Assembly (NCBI GenBank): GCA_951799445.1
Contig: OX637290.1
Span: forward strand, 24,174,987-24,238,986
Length of the DNA stretch: 64,000 nucleotides
Source of the DNA: Pseudisothecium myosuroides
Lineage: Eukaryota; Streptophyta; Bryopsida; Hypnales; Lembophyllaceae
Reading direction: 5' to 3'
The notes under the pieces were generated by a model. The model made no database searches and was not told the DNA's origin. It worked only from the letters and a program-made list of their open reading frames with translations. The position numbers and the translations under genes were made by a program. Positions 1 to 11,573 of the stretch are shown one piece after another. Each line of letters begins with the position of its first letter. Positions within the stretch are counted from its first letter, which is position 1.

Positions 1-560
1 TTCAAAGCTCCAACTATTGAGAGAGTCTTGAATGTCCATTATGAAGCTCTTGTAAACTAGTTACTCAAGCAGGGGTTCTCTCTTATTATGACTTTAATTT
101 GCTTTAGTAATTATGACCATGGGCTGCATTAATGATTGCCATAAGAAACACAATAACAATCAAATCACGTAAGCAGTTGAGCTTGTATTTGTCACCAATC
201 ATGCAAATTACAATGCAATGACCAAGGTATGTGCACACATAATTGCCACCTCAAATGTAGAAAAGGCATTCATTTCACAAAAAAAAAATTTTTTTAACTG
301 CTCTTTAGGTACCTTGGAGAAGCTAGTTCTAAACTAGCTTATTTTTCACAACTTGAGAAGGTTGAGAGAAGTCACTTGCAAGTAGATTCAAGACATTTTG
401 ACAAAAAATGAATTTTGTGTGATTTTTCAAAGTTTGTTGGGACTAAATTGGTAAAACGTGGGTAGAACTATAGTAAACCATACATTGATGTGTCTCCTTG
501 TGGGAGTACGGAAACTCATAGTCTAGATATGTAACATAGAAATTGATAGAATTTCATAAA
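1..560. other. AT-rich intergenic sequence
   Basis: No coding region, RNA gene or clear repeat boundary is visible here. The sequence is AT-rich with short A and T runs and ends where the GC-rich block begins. Confidence 0.5.
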
Positions 561-1849
561 AAACTTTAAAATTTTGTTGAAAGACATAGGAAATTTCATC
601 CGGAGACGGATAAAACTTGGAAAAGCAGTTTTCAAAGTTAGAGATCCGTTAAAATGGATTTACCGGAAGATTAAAACGGATTCCAAATCCGGATTTTGTC
701 GGGTCGGAAGAGGCTACGGATTAGGTTTCCGATCTACGGTCCTAGGGAATCGTTACGGGAACGGTCTTCTATCCATTCTCCATCGGGAACGGTCGGCAAT
801 TTGACGGGTACTTAAGTCCGCACCAGCCCTGGTTTTCTTTCATTCTCGCTTATGCTAATTTGAGTATGTGCTTAGTTGAGAGAGAGTGGTGAGTTAGAAT
901 CGCGACAGGGAGAGACAGGCGAGGTCGGTGCCAATTGCACTGGATTTAGTTTTCTTTGTCGGTGAAGTTATGGTGGAAGCTAGTGATCCGAGAGCGAGTC
1001 GGAATATTGTTTTGGCTCGGGTAGTTAGTCCGGCGATTCCCTCCGATCCGACCTTCCGGAAGCAATTGGAGGAAGATTTAGCACGGATGGGTTGCCTAGG
1101 TCTGATACGCAGACCTTGGAATGTCAAGGACCAGGAGATGCTTGAGGAACTCATCTCTAGGGTTCCGAATCAGTTTGAGTTGACAATGAGAGGCCGACCC
1201 TTAGCTTAGACAGCGGATGTTTGGACGGATGTGTATGATTTTGAGAAGAAAGGATCCGGGTTAGGCTCCCGGGCAGAAAAGTACGAAACTGGGAAGTTCC
1301 GGAATCCGGTTAATGCCAAGGACGGATATCCTGTGAGTGACTGTAAAGACGATAGGCAGAGACGGATGCTGGAATTCTTGATTCCAATTTTGTATCCGGA
1401 AAAGCCCACCCGAACTACAGTGACGATGGCTAACACTATCTTCGAGGCTTTAGAAGATAAAGTCGTCCATTGAGAGAGAGTGATAGGGGGTGTAGTGACG
1501 AAATTGGTAGAACACGTCACAAAGGGGAAGTACAGTCCCTTCAGTCTGTATCTACTATCAGTAGGAGGTTCTCACTAGCCAGGAAGTTGTAACGTACAAC
1601 ACTGGGGCCAAGATCCTGAAATACGCCCTCACGGACGAAGTTCCAAAGGAGGATTCGGAAGAAGAGGAAGAGGAAGAAGAAGATGTAGAGGATGAACCGG
1701 AACCAGCCTTGGTTGACAAGCGGGAGAAGAGAAGAAAGTCAACCGATCTGCACTCATAGGGAGAGTAGCAAACCCTGGCAACCGGAGAACCCAGCCAACC
1801 CTCGGAACCGGAATCAAGGTCGGATTTCTTTGAGGCCGGAAAGCAGTGG

Positions 1850-2392
1850 ATGGAGGAGGCCCAACACTTGCACTTCAGGATGTCCGATATGATCCTGGGA
1901 ATCGCAGCGGAGTTGAAGGTGGATCCGGAAGACATACTGAAGGAGATCCGACGACGACCGAATCCGGATCTACTACGGGAGAAAGATGACCGGATCCGGA
2001 ACTTGGAAAAGGAATGGGACGATCTCTTAGCCCGGGTGAATTGGGCGGAGACGGATTCATCAGCGGCCCGGCAGAAGGAGACGGAAGCACTCCAACTAGT
2101 CCGGAACCTGACCGCCTTGGTGGATCAGCCCTCGGAAGCCGTGGTGAAGTCCAAGCTTTTCAATAACCAGTTGAATACGAGAGGGCACCTATCCGGGTTG
2201 AAGGTGGTGACTATCTTGGTTGACTTCCAGGCCCGGATGGAATCTACATTGAAGGAGATGGTCCAGTTGTTGGGGCATCTAGATCCGAATAAGCCCCTGG
2301 ACTTCATGCATTTTCCGGTTCTTCCAAACGTTGATTTGCTAAAGACACTACAGAGACATGGCCTGGGGTCTATTCTACACCCGTCATCATAG
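1850..2392 (+). pseudogene. Longest open piece of the GC-rich block (180 aa)
   Basis: This is an open stretch of 180 residues inside the GC-rich block. The N-terminal half is strongly charged and helix-prone: the segment around KDDRIRNLEKEWDD is followed by a Glu/Ala-rich region, which fits a coiled coil. The second half contains a hydrophobic segment near PVLPNVDLLKTL. Sequence before position 1850 remains partly open in this frame, so the first Met is not a proven start. No catalytic motif is seen. It is probably a fragment of the larger decayed protein described for the whole block. Confidence 0.35.
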
Positions 2393-2467
2393 CCACCTGC
2401 AAGCCAAACGCGGATTTATAGGACGAGCTCAAAGGAGGTACCCAAGAAAATTGGGCAGTCGATTCCG

Positions 2468-2845
2468 GTGCCGAGGGAGAGTTCCATTCCGTTAACCGGA
2501 ACTACCATGCGCAGCGACCTAATCCAGCGGATTGGAGCCATGACAAATTTGGCCCGGACCAATCCGACCGACCTTTCGCATATGCAGAAGGCGTCGCCCA
2601 AGAAGAACACAGCACCTATCGACCTCGAGGATTCGCTAGAGAAGGAAATTGGGGTGGAAATGATCAAAGAATCCGAGAAGGAAGAATTCCATTCCGGATC
2701 GGAAACAGACTCGGATGCTAACCCGCCCCCGATTAAGCAGAAGATACTCACCCGGGCTGCAGTGAAGACAACTCCACCTCACTCGACGAAGAAGCCACTT
2801 GCAGGTCCGAGTAGCAGTGCGAAGAAGGCAAAACGAGGAAGGTAG
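2468..2845 (+). pseudogene. C-terminal, Ser/Lys-rich piece of the GC-rich block
   Basis: This 125-aa open stretch has a low-complexity, disordered composition rich in Ser, Thr, Pro, Glu and Lys. It ends in a basic tail (SSSAKKAKRGR) that could be a nuclear localisation signal. It lies downstream of the 1850-2392 piece and shares the block's codon bias. It looks like the C-terminus of the same decayed protein. No domain is recognised. Confidence 0.3.
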
Positions 2846-3860
2846 CTAGTCAGTATGTTTTTAGTAAGTTAGGATTTTGACTTTTAAAACCGGAACGGGT
2901 TTTCCGTGTGTGGGGCCCGGTTCCGGATTTTTAGTGGCAACTGCCCTTTGATTTTCCGGATACCCCGGGAAGGTCATTGAATGGTTACCAAGATTTTTGG
3001 GATGTCTTTGTGGGTTTTTTTAGCCGTTGTTGGTTTTGGTTTTTAAAGAGATGGGCAGCTTGTTGCCCTCTCATACTCTCCTTGCTCATTTTATGTGCAT
3101 TAGTTTATGTTCATTTCTCCTTTTCTTTAATCTGAGCCACCAAGTGGACTTTGAAATTTCTCGCTATGTGCGCATTTTCTTGATTTGTTCATGAAGTGTC
3201 AAGGTGTGAGAGAGGACAGGTGAAGAGGAATCCAGAAACCTAGATCTGATTTGAGCGAGTAAGTTCGTGAGGAAGTTTTTCTAGATTTGAGAATGAGGAC
3301 TTGTGCACAGTGCCTTTAATTTTCCGTAACGGGGATCCGATTCTTAGGAGTGGTGCGGATGCGAGTCCGGAATCCAGGGAGGGTTCAGTGTGGAGATAAG
3401 CAACCGCCAACAGAAAATTCCCACTCACCGGAAGGTCTACCAACCGTAGGATCAGTCTGGTCACTAGATACACAAATCTCTGTCGGTTTTGGGTGCTCGA
3501 GATCTGTCATTGTAGTAAGGAGGAGTGAACGTAGCCCTGTGTGACCGCCTATCCGGATTGGCCATTCAGAAAGTTGTGAGGATCCGGATCTTCTTTCTTG
3601 GCTGCAACCCCTTGAGTACTTAGGTGTTTGTTTGTGTTTGTCAAGTTTAGTGAGTGTGAGAACCAGAGTGGTGAAGTCCCTACCCCTCGAAAGATCAATA
3701 GCGGACCCCCTGAGGGTGAAATAGGGGTGTATAAAACCAGTAATTGGAAGAGAAGTGAAGAACCGGATTCCGGATGAGGACAGATTCGGATTAGATTCCG
3801 GAAAGTATCGAACCGGAAAGTGAAGCGGAAGTTAGGAAGGGGTTGCTTGGGTGGTTGTTG

Positions 3861-4380
3861 GAAGTAATCCAGATACCCTTAGCTTGCGATAACATACTAG
3901 AATCTCCTGGGATGATAACTTGTGTCATCATGCCACGTTTTTGTGGCTAAAGATACTTACGCCTAGATTACGCGTACAACACTCCTCTTTAAGTGCGTTG
4001 TTGGGATGCTAAAGAGTTGTTAATATTTGTGGTAGTGGAAATATCTCGTAGGTGATGCCACTGGGTGGCAGAAAGAATTAGGCAGGCTTACCTTATTTAG
4101 GATGTACGTTCCAAACACTAAACAATTGATTATAGGTTGACTACTTTTTATCTAAGTCCTGCACTTAATGACTAGTGGTGAGGCTAAGGGGTGCCAAATA
4201 GTTGGTTTGAGTTTGTAGTTGGTCTTAAACCTTGAAGAGTAAAGGTCTAGTAGAGCAAAAAAAAGGCATTTGCAAACAATGATTCATACGTCACCAATGA
4301 AATGCTCCAATAAAGTTACATTTGGTGGTGACTATGCTCGTGGGTCCAACATCAATTCTTGGATTATTAGACTAGAGATA
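3861..4380. other. Intergenic, no gene seen
   Basis: The sequence returns to AT-rich composition. No open frame longer than about 60 codons, no RNA gene and no repeat boundary is evident. Confidence 0.4.
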
Positions 4381-4967
4381 TTAACCCCTAGAGTCCCATT
4401 GGCCCTACGAGAGCCAAAATGTGACTTTGGGTAGACTCATAAGGTCTCAATATTCATCGTAATTTTTTGAATTTTCTTAGAGCTAGAAAAAACCTATAAG
4501 CTTCTTGAAAATGTAATTTTTATTTCAATTGGTGTTTGGAAGCAAAAATTATGGCACAAAAAGCTGAAAACGGAGGTTGGTGGGCAGCCTAAAAAAGTCA
4601 CAAAAAGTCAAAGTAAGCTTTTAATTTTTGGTTCTAAAATATAATTATATTATTGTATACATATAAAACTTTGAATCATTCTATTTGGACTAGTGATGAG
4701 AAAGTTATGGACAATCTTGAATTTCAAGCAATCTAGGAATGTTCTTGAAAAAAACCTTGTTGTCCAACTTTGAATGCTAATATCTTCTAATCCGTACGGT
4801 CAAATTTGATGAAATTTTTACCACATGGTCTCAGGCAAGTGAAGTACAAGATCTTATGGTTAGATTCTAAAAAAATGTTTTCTTTGCTTTCTATAGTGAA
4901 TGTAGTAGAAATGGCAGTTTTGAGTGGTTTATGACAAAAAAAATGGCCTTGGGACTTTAGGGGTTAA
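4381..4967. mobile_element. TTAA-flanked MITE, 587 bp
   Basis: The left end reads TTAACCCCTAGAGTCCCA and the right end is the inverted counterpart, CTTTAGGGGTTAA. TTAA lies at both outer edges. The interior is AT-rich and non-coding. It shares phrases with other copies in this window, for example the stretch around TCCGTACGGTCAAATTT, also present near 32.93 kb and inverted near 52.0 kb. A second GGGGTTAA follows at 4972-4978, so the right edge may have slipped or been hit twice. The class (piggyBac-like or another TTAA-targeting DNA transposon) is inferred only from target and ends. Confidence 0.7.
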
Positions 4968-6345
4968 TCGAGGGGTTAATTTATGAATTTATGACCATCA
5001 ATATTTTCCTATTTAAGTATATTAAGGAGTCACTAAATTATTTTTTACCTTCTTATTCTTCAACTCTAGGGTATAGTTCTTGTGCCTACTTCCAAGCTCT
5101 TGAGCAATAAGAATATTGAGATAGCATTATTTTTTGGCTTGACCTTAGTTACAAAGCACACTTCAATGGATGGTCTAAGAGTTGTTTTTCCAATGATGTG
5201 AAAGAAGACATAACTATAGAAAGCATCATAATGAGTTATTAAAATATGTATATATATTTTTGGGTGTTATCCCTAGTTTGCAAGATAATTTTTGGCATTG
5301 GTGCTTTTATTCATTAGAAGTAATGTCAAAGGCACACAAAAGTTTGGAGATTGCTAGCAAACAATGTTAGTTTTAAGGGAACTGCAAATTTTAATGTAGA
5401 TTTTCTGTAAAACTTTATTAATAGAATATGCACATCATGGAATTAATAAAAGTCATGTTAGTTATTGTTTATCTTTTATTAATAGTATGTTGTTAAAAAA
5501 ATTGAAATACTCAAATTGAATGTTTGAGCATTTTTGTTTTGTTGCTCTTCAAACTTGAATTTGACTTTCAAATGTTTTTTCTTCTTTAAATAACGCTAAA
5601 AATGAAGCTTTCCAATTTAATTTCTATTCTGCTTAAAAATCTTGAAAAAATCTATAAAAAACATTAGTCGCATTTCTATTATCATATTTCTAAATATAGA
5701 ATGATGCAACATTTTGGTTTACACTCCAATATTTAAGACTACATTTTACACATGACCCATACTAAATTTCTATTTAATATTAATTTTTTTCACTTTTTCT
5801 TCAAAAGTTCAAGATAATTTCAATTTTATACAACAACGTCCAAATTTTTTATAAATATTTGAAGATGTATTCTGACAATTAAAATTTTAAGAAATTCCAT
5901 CCTAGACATTGGAGGAATAGAGCATATAGCATGAAAGTTTTGAAGTTCAACTATATGGTCATGATCCCATTTAATTTAGGGGACAAGGTTTTCAAAGAAC
6001 TTTGAACATTATTTTGCTCTTCACCTGTTACATTTTGCAATTTACATGAGGTGAAAATGCCCCAAAATGTCCATGTATCCATTCTTGAGAAGTAGACTTC
6101 TATCAAAAGTGTCTTCCAAAGTGCAATGAAATTGTTTCCATACTTAACTGTGATTGGTTGATTGTTGATTATCTAGATTTTGATTTTACAACCAGGCTCA
6201 ATGTGATGATTTCAATGGCCTACAAAGCTTCCACTTTTGAAAATTCATAGTAATTACATGCCTTATCCAGAAATTGTAATTTTTTTTGAAAATGTATGCT
6301 TTTCAATTACTATGGTAATACTACAATAAATGTGTGTTTTTTCTT
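4968..6345. other. AT-rich intergenic sequence
   Basis: Long AT-rich stretch with no supportable gene. Short phrases resemble the interiors of TTAA-type elements elsewhere in the window, so old transposon debris is likely. Confidence 0.4.
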
Positions 6346-7059
6346 GAAAAAGGTGCCTCCAACTATGCTGAGTTGCTTGGCGAGGAGGGGTACACGGGTT
6401 TGGTTTTGTGGCATTTGGACCTACCATGTGAAAGTTATGGATTTTTGAGTTATTTTGGGTTATTAAAAATTATTAAATTATATTAAATTATGTATTTTTT
6501 GAATTGTCTACCAATTGGTCAGGTTTTGGGTACCATTGAAAAGCACTTTTTGAGAAGGGGTGCGTGGGCTTGATTCAATGGCGTTTGGACCCGGGGGGGG
6601 GAAGTTATGGATTTTTGAGTTATTTGGGGTTCTTAAAAATTACTAAATTATGCTAAATCATGTATTTTTTGAACATTGTGTCAATTTTTCACATTCTTGG
6701 TACCGTCGGAAAGCCCTTGGTGAGGAGGGGTGCATGGACTTGGTTTTGTAGCATTTGGACCCACAGAGGTGGGGTGGGGGAGAATTATGAATTTTTGAAT
6801 TATTTGGGGAGAATTATGGATTTTTGAGTTATTTGGGGCTCTTAAAAATTACTAAATTATGCTAAACCATGTATCTTTTGAACCGTGTGTTCACGTTCTT
6901 TGTACCGTTGGAAAGCCCTTGGCGAGGAGGGGTGCACGGGCTTTGTTTAGTGGCATTTGGACCTACGAGGGAAAAGTTGTAGACTTTTGAGTTCTTTTTG
7001 GTTTTTAAAATGACTTTAACTTTTGTTTTGGCTCTGGGAACGGCACAGGGCTACACTAG
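6346..7059 (+). mobile_element. Helitron-like element, copy 1 (5' end unclear)
   Basis: This copy is built from several divergent units of roughly 150-190 bp. Each carries a phrase close to GGTACCGTCGGAAAGCCC, then a GAGGGGTGCACGGGCTT-type phrase and an AT-rich tail. It ends in GGCTACACTAG at 7059, directly followed by the TC start of copy 2. A weak hairpin (CTCTG...CACAG, one mismatch) lies 11 nt before the 3' end. The 5' end is not recognisable and may be truncated near 6346. No Rep/helicase coding is present, so it would be non-autonomous. Confidence 0.55.
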
Positions 7060-7641
7060 TCCATACCTTAAGATAGGCTATTTGTTTTGTTTGTTTTGTT
7101 TGTTTGTCACGTTGGTATCTCCTAGACTGTGCGTCCCTCAATGGCGTGCTTGGTACTGTCAAAAAGCCCTCGGTGAGAAGGGATGCACGGGCTTGGTTTT
7201 ATAGCGTTTGGAGTTACGGTGCGGAAGTTGTTGAATTTTGAAGTATTTATGGGTGAAAAAATTAGGAAATAATTTTTATTTTGGTTTTGGTTGCATTTTT
7301 GGTACCATCGGAAAGCTCTTGGCGAATAGGGGTGCATGGGCTTGGTTTTGTGGCGTTTGGACCTGCGGTGGGAAAGTTATGGATTTTTGAATTATTTTTT
7401 GTTCTTAAAAATTATTAAATTATGCTAAATCAGGTATCTTTTGAACCATATATCAATTGATCATGTTTTTGGTACCACTAGAAAGCCCTTGGCAATGAGT
7501 GGGGCACGGATTTTGTTTTGTGGCGTTAGGACTCTCGCCATGGAGAAGTTATGGATTTTGAGTTATTTTTGGTTCTAAAAAAATAAAAATAAAAACTTTA
7601 ACTTTTGTTTTGGCTGTGGCAACAACACAAGGCTACACTAG
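7060..7641 (+). mobile_element. Helitron-like element, copy 2 (582 bp)
   Basis: It starts with TCCATACCTTAAGATAGG and ends with GGCTACACTAG, followed by T, as expected for a Helitron (5' TC, 3' CTAG, insertion between A and T). Its 5' end abuts the 3' CTAG of copy 1, so the two are head to tail. A short stem (TGTG...CACA) precedes the terminal 11-12 nt. The same 5' end is found at the boundary of the inverted copy ending at 56089. The interior carries three of the roughly 170-bp sub-repeats and no coding sequence. Confidence 0.65.
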
Positions 7642-8403
7642 TATCTATGATAAAGACAAAACAAATGTCAACTGAACAAGGTTCATTGAACCAAGCATTT
7701 TCATAGTGGTATGAATTGTAAGTGTATAGCTTTTCTTGTTGGGATTTTTTTTCCAAAACCAAATTTGGAATAATTTGAAAATTATGATCCTTTATTTTTA
7801 TAGCTGGTTAATTGTTTACTCCTTGACCTCTCTTTGCTAGTTGGGAATATCAGATCCCAAATATGAACTCAAATGCATGTTCCAAATTTGATCATCGATG
7901 GTAGATAATAATTTTCTACAATTTTCACTTTTCGAGGAAAACTTAAAGCATTGAAGTATTTACACCCCAAATCACACCTCATTTAACCCTTAAACGTCAA
8001 AGTAAACATTTTGTGGCTGATGAATGACAAGAGAATCTCCTATGTAGGACAGAAGTGCAACTATTCATCCTCCACATTTTGTAGGGAAAGGGAAGATCAT
8101 CTACAATAATTTGACTTCCAGTGAGTGCTTTTGCATTATTTTAATCCAACAATTCACATGGTGACAAAACATATGATTTCCACGGTTATGAGCCAGTTGT
8201 TTAACCCCTAAATGCCCAAGGCATCCAATTTGGGTGTCGACAAAACTTTGAAGTTAAATAAAACCTAACCAAATTGCTATTTTTAGTAATTTATATTTTT
8301 GAAAATTCTTTTTGAAGTTTAGTTTTAGTGTCAAAAGTGTGATTTTGAAAATGATGGATTATGGTTTTTCTATTCAAGATTTTGTGCAAGGGTGCCCATT
8401 AAA
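7642..8403. other. AT-rich spacer with two TTAA-type ends
   Basis: No gene is visible. A left-type terminus (TTAACCCTTAAACGTCAAAG) lies at 7983 and a second (TTAACCCCTAAATGCCCAAG) at 8211. The sequence after 8211 matches, in inverted orientation, the far end of the element at 24311-24950 (shared phrase GTGTCGACA and the following AT-rich stretch). The 8211 terminus therefore marks a subfamily copy interrupted by Helitron-like copy 3. Confidence 0.5.
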
Positions 8404-8914
8404 ATCTTAACTATATTTATGGGTGAAAAAATTAGGAAATTACTTTTACTTTGATTTTGGTCACGTTCTTGGTATCGTCGGAAAGCTCTCGGCGAGGAGT
8501 TACGGTGCAGAAGTTATTGAATCTCAAAGTATTTATGGGTCAAAAAATTAGGAAATTACTTTTACTTTGATTTTGGTCGCGTTCTTGGTACCGTCGGAAA
8601 GCTCTTGGCGAGGAAGGGTCCAAGGGCTTTCTTTCGTGGCGTTTGACCTATGGTGGGAAAGTTGTGTATTTTTGAGTTATTTTGGGATCTTAAGAACTAC
8701 TAGATTATGCTAAATTATGTATCTATTGAGCCGTGTGTCAATTTGTCACGTTCTTGGTACCACTGGAAAGCCCTTGACAAGGAGGGGTGCACAGGCTTTG
8801 TTTTGTGATGTTTCAAGCTACGGTAGGAAAATTCTGACTTTTTGAGTTTTGTTTTGTTTTAGAAATGATTATTCCTTTTATTTTGGTTGTGGCAACGGCA
8901 CAAGGCTACACTAG
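8404..8914 (+). mobile_element. Helitron-like element, copy 3 (5' truncated)
   Basis: It carries two to three of the sub-repeats (phrases near TGGTACCGTCGGAAAGC) and ends GGCAACGGCACAAGGC + TACACTAG at 8914, followed by T. Its terminal hairpin is TTGTG-gcaacgg-CACAA. Relative to the inverted copy at 55.7 kb (CTGTG...CACAG) this is a compensatory change. The 5' TC end is not present. Confidence 0.6.
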
Positions 8915-9236
8915 TTTCTTCTAAGGTAGAAAGGGGTGCTTGGTTTTTAATGAGGAAAGGACAATTTATGTTTCTACAAGAAAGTAAAGAATAAGAAAAA
9001 GAAAAGTAATGCAAAAATTAGAGCGATGGACGGCTTGGATCTCTTCACCTGATCTAACGGTTATAATTACGGATGGCTTGGATCGAGTCGGGGGATCCTA
9101 CGGCTGTGGGCGATTTAGGGTTTGGGGATACCTGCTGTCCTTCTGTCTTCTCTTTCGATCTCTCCTTCGCTTCTTCTCTCGAGGGCTGTGTGTGCGGGTG
9201 CTGTGCATCAGTGGCGCCGAGCTTCTGTGTGTGGAG

Positions 9237-9342
9237 GTGAGCTTCGTTACTGGAGAATGATTTGGTTTAGGTGGTTGTGTAGGGTTTGGATTAAGCTTGC
9301 GTTCGTTTCTTTGATTGGGTGCTGACTCTGTCGTGGATGCAG
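9237..9342 (+). other. Predicted 5'-UTR intron of the NTPase gene
   Basis: A consensus donor (GAG|GTGAGC) is at 9237 and an acceptor (GATGCAG|GG) ends at 9342, ten bases before the ATG of the NTPase gene. The sequence upstream (about 9050-9236) is GC-richer than the flanks and fits a 5' leader. This is inferred from splice consensus only. Confidence 0.45.
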
Positions 9343-9351
9343 GGTTTCACA

Positions 9352-11573
9352 ATGCCGGTTGTCTACTTCAAGACGGATACATCTGAACCTTTTGGGTTAT
9401 CCTGTACCTCTGATGGAAGGATCGATTTCTCTGAACTTGGTCGACAGTTCAAGTTGGATCCAATGTCTGTTCGCTTGAATACTATTGCATTTCCTAAAGA
9501 CGGGCTGAAGTCAGACCTGAAGTGGGAGCAGATCAAGGCGGACTTCGAAGAGTATGAAATATCTGTCGGAACGAAAGAAGATCCTGTTATGGTCACTGGT
9601 GCGGCTCCAGTTCCTACAGGTATGTTTCTCGCGCGCACTTGGTCTCTTAGACAAGTTTCAGCCATCGATAAATGTCCCCCCTCCAGGTCTGGGAAATTTT
9701 CTTTATTTTCTTCAATGTATTTGTTCTTAGCTATTCCCGGGGACTGGTTTAGGGTTTAGGTTCCTTGCATCCACTTCTATTTTTATCCTGAGTCATTTTG
9801 TTGCTGCTGTTTGTGATACATCTCAAGCAGGTGAGATTAAAGATCGTTCTGATTAAAGATCGTTCTGAAGCTTGGATTAGGCACTGGACGATTTGTTACA
9901 ATTAGAGTTCATTCATTGCTTTTGTGTCTGCAGGTGTGAAAAGTGGAGATCTGCTCAGTGCTGGCCACCGCTTGTCACAGTTTGTGGCCTGTTTAAGGGA
10001 CAAAGGACTGCAAAAGATCATAAACTGTGCCGAGGCTGGGTCCTTGATTGAGCTCCCAAAGGAAGTCGCGTGGATGGGGGACAAGGACACTTTCACCAAC
10101 GAGTTATATGTGAGACCATGCTACCAAGAGCTGCTTGAGGCTAAAGAGAGTTACTTTGAAAAAAATAAGAACCTCAGTTTAGTTGTATTCACAGGGACCC
10201 CAGGGATTGGGAAATCCCATTTGTGTGCACTTGTCATTGCCAAGAAGCTCATAGCAGGTATGACTGTGTACTTTGAAAGTTCCGAACTTGACACTAAAGT
10301 GTTCTACAAGTTGGAATTGAATGGAGGTGTCCGACAGTTGGAGTCTCTTGGTGTTTTAAACCTTTTGGAAGACACGGCAACTGCTATTTACATAGTGGAT
10401 GGTGGCCCGCCATCTCGTCCATCTTCACCAGTGGAAACTCAAATCTTTGCAAGCCCGTCACATGCGCTCTACTGGGGGGAGAAGAAAGCTCGGTCGTGGT
10501 TGTATTTGCACACTCCACTCTTTGACCTAGAAGAAATGTGCGATTGCAAGTTGAAGGTTTCTGCTTTTAAGGAAATCAGTGTTGCATCCGTGGAAGAGTG
10601 GTTTAGGGTGGCAGGTGGTGTGGCAAGGACGGTGCTAAAAAGAGCAAGTGACGGGAAATCTTTGGAGGATTGGAAGGCGCAGGTTATTAATAACATCTCT
10701 GATGTAAAACGTCTTGGGGAGATGGTGGCAGGTTTGCAAACGGATACTTTTTCTCCCGGTAGCGATACACTTTTTCATTGGCGTGTAGTGGAGAATTGTC
10801 TTCCAATTAATAGCTCGAGTCCAGAAAAGCTAGCATTGAGGCGCTTTAGGAGGAAGATTGTTTGTATTGCATCGGATTGGGTAGCCAATATGCTCTACCA
10901 CAAGCTACGACTGGATAATGTCTTGAAGGTCGTTTCTTTGATTTTGTCCACCACTGGGGAGGTGGAGACAGCAGCCCTCAGAGGGTATTGGTGGGAGGCG
11001 GTTTGCCATATGATTATTTCTGGTGGTGGCGTATTTGCATGTAGATGGCTGGATACTGGGGAGGAATTTAAACTAAAGCTACCCATGGCACAGAGCACTA
11101 GTTACAAGAACTTTGAAGAATCTGCTGGGAAATGTCAAAACGACCTCTCCGTCTATTGTGTACCGTTGTCACGGAACCATGCAGCATTTGATGCCATGAA
11201 TAGCCCCTTCCTACTCTTCCAGATGGCTTCAGTAGCGGACCATACTATCAACACAAAGCTCAACGAATTCCTGAACGTGATGAAAAATAAATACCGTAGG
11301 TATGAGGCCTTGGACTTTGTTAGGAGCGTTTGTGATCCCCAGAGGATGGAGTTAAGCGTTCCTGTGCTAGTTTTCTGTACTACACCTATCAACTTTAAGG
11401 AAGGTTACAAAAATGTTCAACGTTTTGTCTCCAACCAAAAGGCTGCTGACCCATGTCCTATCTTGCAAGCCGTCCTGGAGATTCCAATCAACTTCACTGA
11501 ACAAAAACATGAACACCGACTTGTGCTCAAGGCAGACTCGAACTCTAGCTCAACGTTGACCAAGATTGGTTGA
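9352..11573 (+). CDS. Crinkler/RHS-type P-loop NTPase, 635 aa
   Basis: Two coding exons are predicted: 9352-9619 and 9934-11573. The donor ACAG|GTATGT and acceptor CTGCAG|GT both split one Gly codon, and the joined length is exactly 636 codons with the TGA. The first ATG follows the predicted UTR intron. A Walker A motif GTPGIGKS lies near residues 177-184 and a hydrophobic Walker B AIYIVDG near 239-245. A segment near 304-324 (VEEWFRVAGGVARTVL) resembles the lid of Crinkler/RHS ('CR') NTPases, which usually ends in a GG.PR.VL pattern. The N-terminal 90 residues match no header domain I know. The C-terminal 250 residues could be the degenerate nuclease-like region of that family. CR proteins are known as effectors or conflict proteins in several eukaryotes and also occur in plants. 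A nuclear or defence role here is inference. A general STAND-like or AAA-like ATPase is the alternative. Confidence 0.65.

Larger units (their letters stand above)
574..3860 (+). pseudogene. Decayed GC-rich coding block, unknown family
   Basis: This block is clearly richer in G+C and in CpG than its flanks, and the hexamer TCCGGA and relatives such as ATCCGGA recur throughout. Open stretches on the + strand read like pieces of one hydrophilic protein. Positions 928-1209 and 1231-1473 share a frame and are separated by one TAG at 1207-1209. The frame then moves, and a stretch near 1595-1755 encodes a run of glutamates and aspartates. Positions 1850-2392 give a 180-aa charged segment with probable coiled coil. 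Positions 2468-2845 give a Ser/Pro/Lys-rich tail. I do not recognise the family. The repeated charged and acidic segments would suit a retroelement Gag-like or plant-mobile-domain-like protein, but no protease, RT or LTR is visible, so this is only an idea. Stops and frame changes show it is not intact, unless some breaks are introns. Confidence 0.4.

Noticed and set aside
7051..7059. CACTAG end read as a CACTA transposon terminus
   Set aside because: There is no inverted partner and no 3-bp duplication; TC start, CTAG end, A/T flanks and a hairpin 11 nt inside the end fit a Helitron better.
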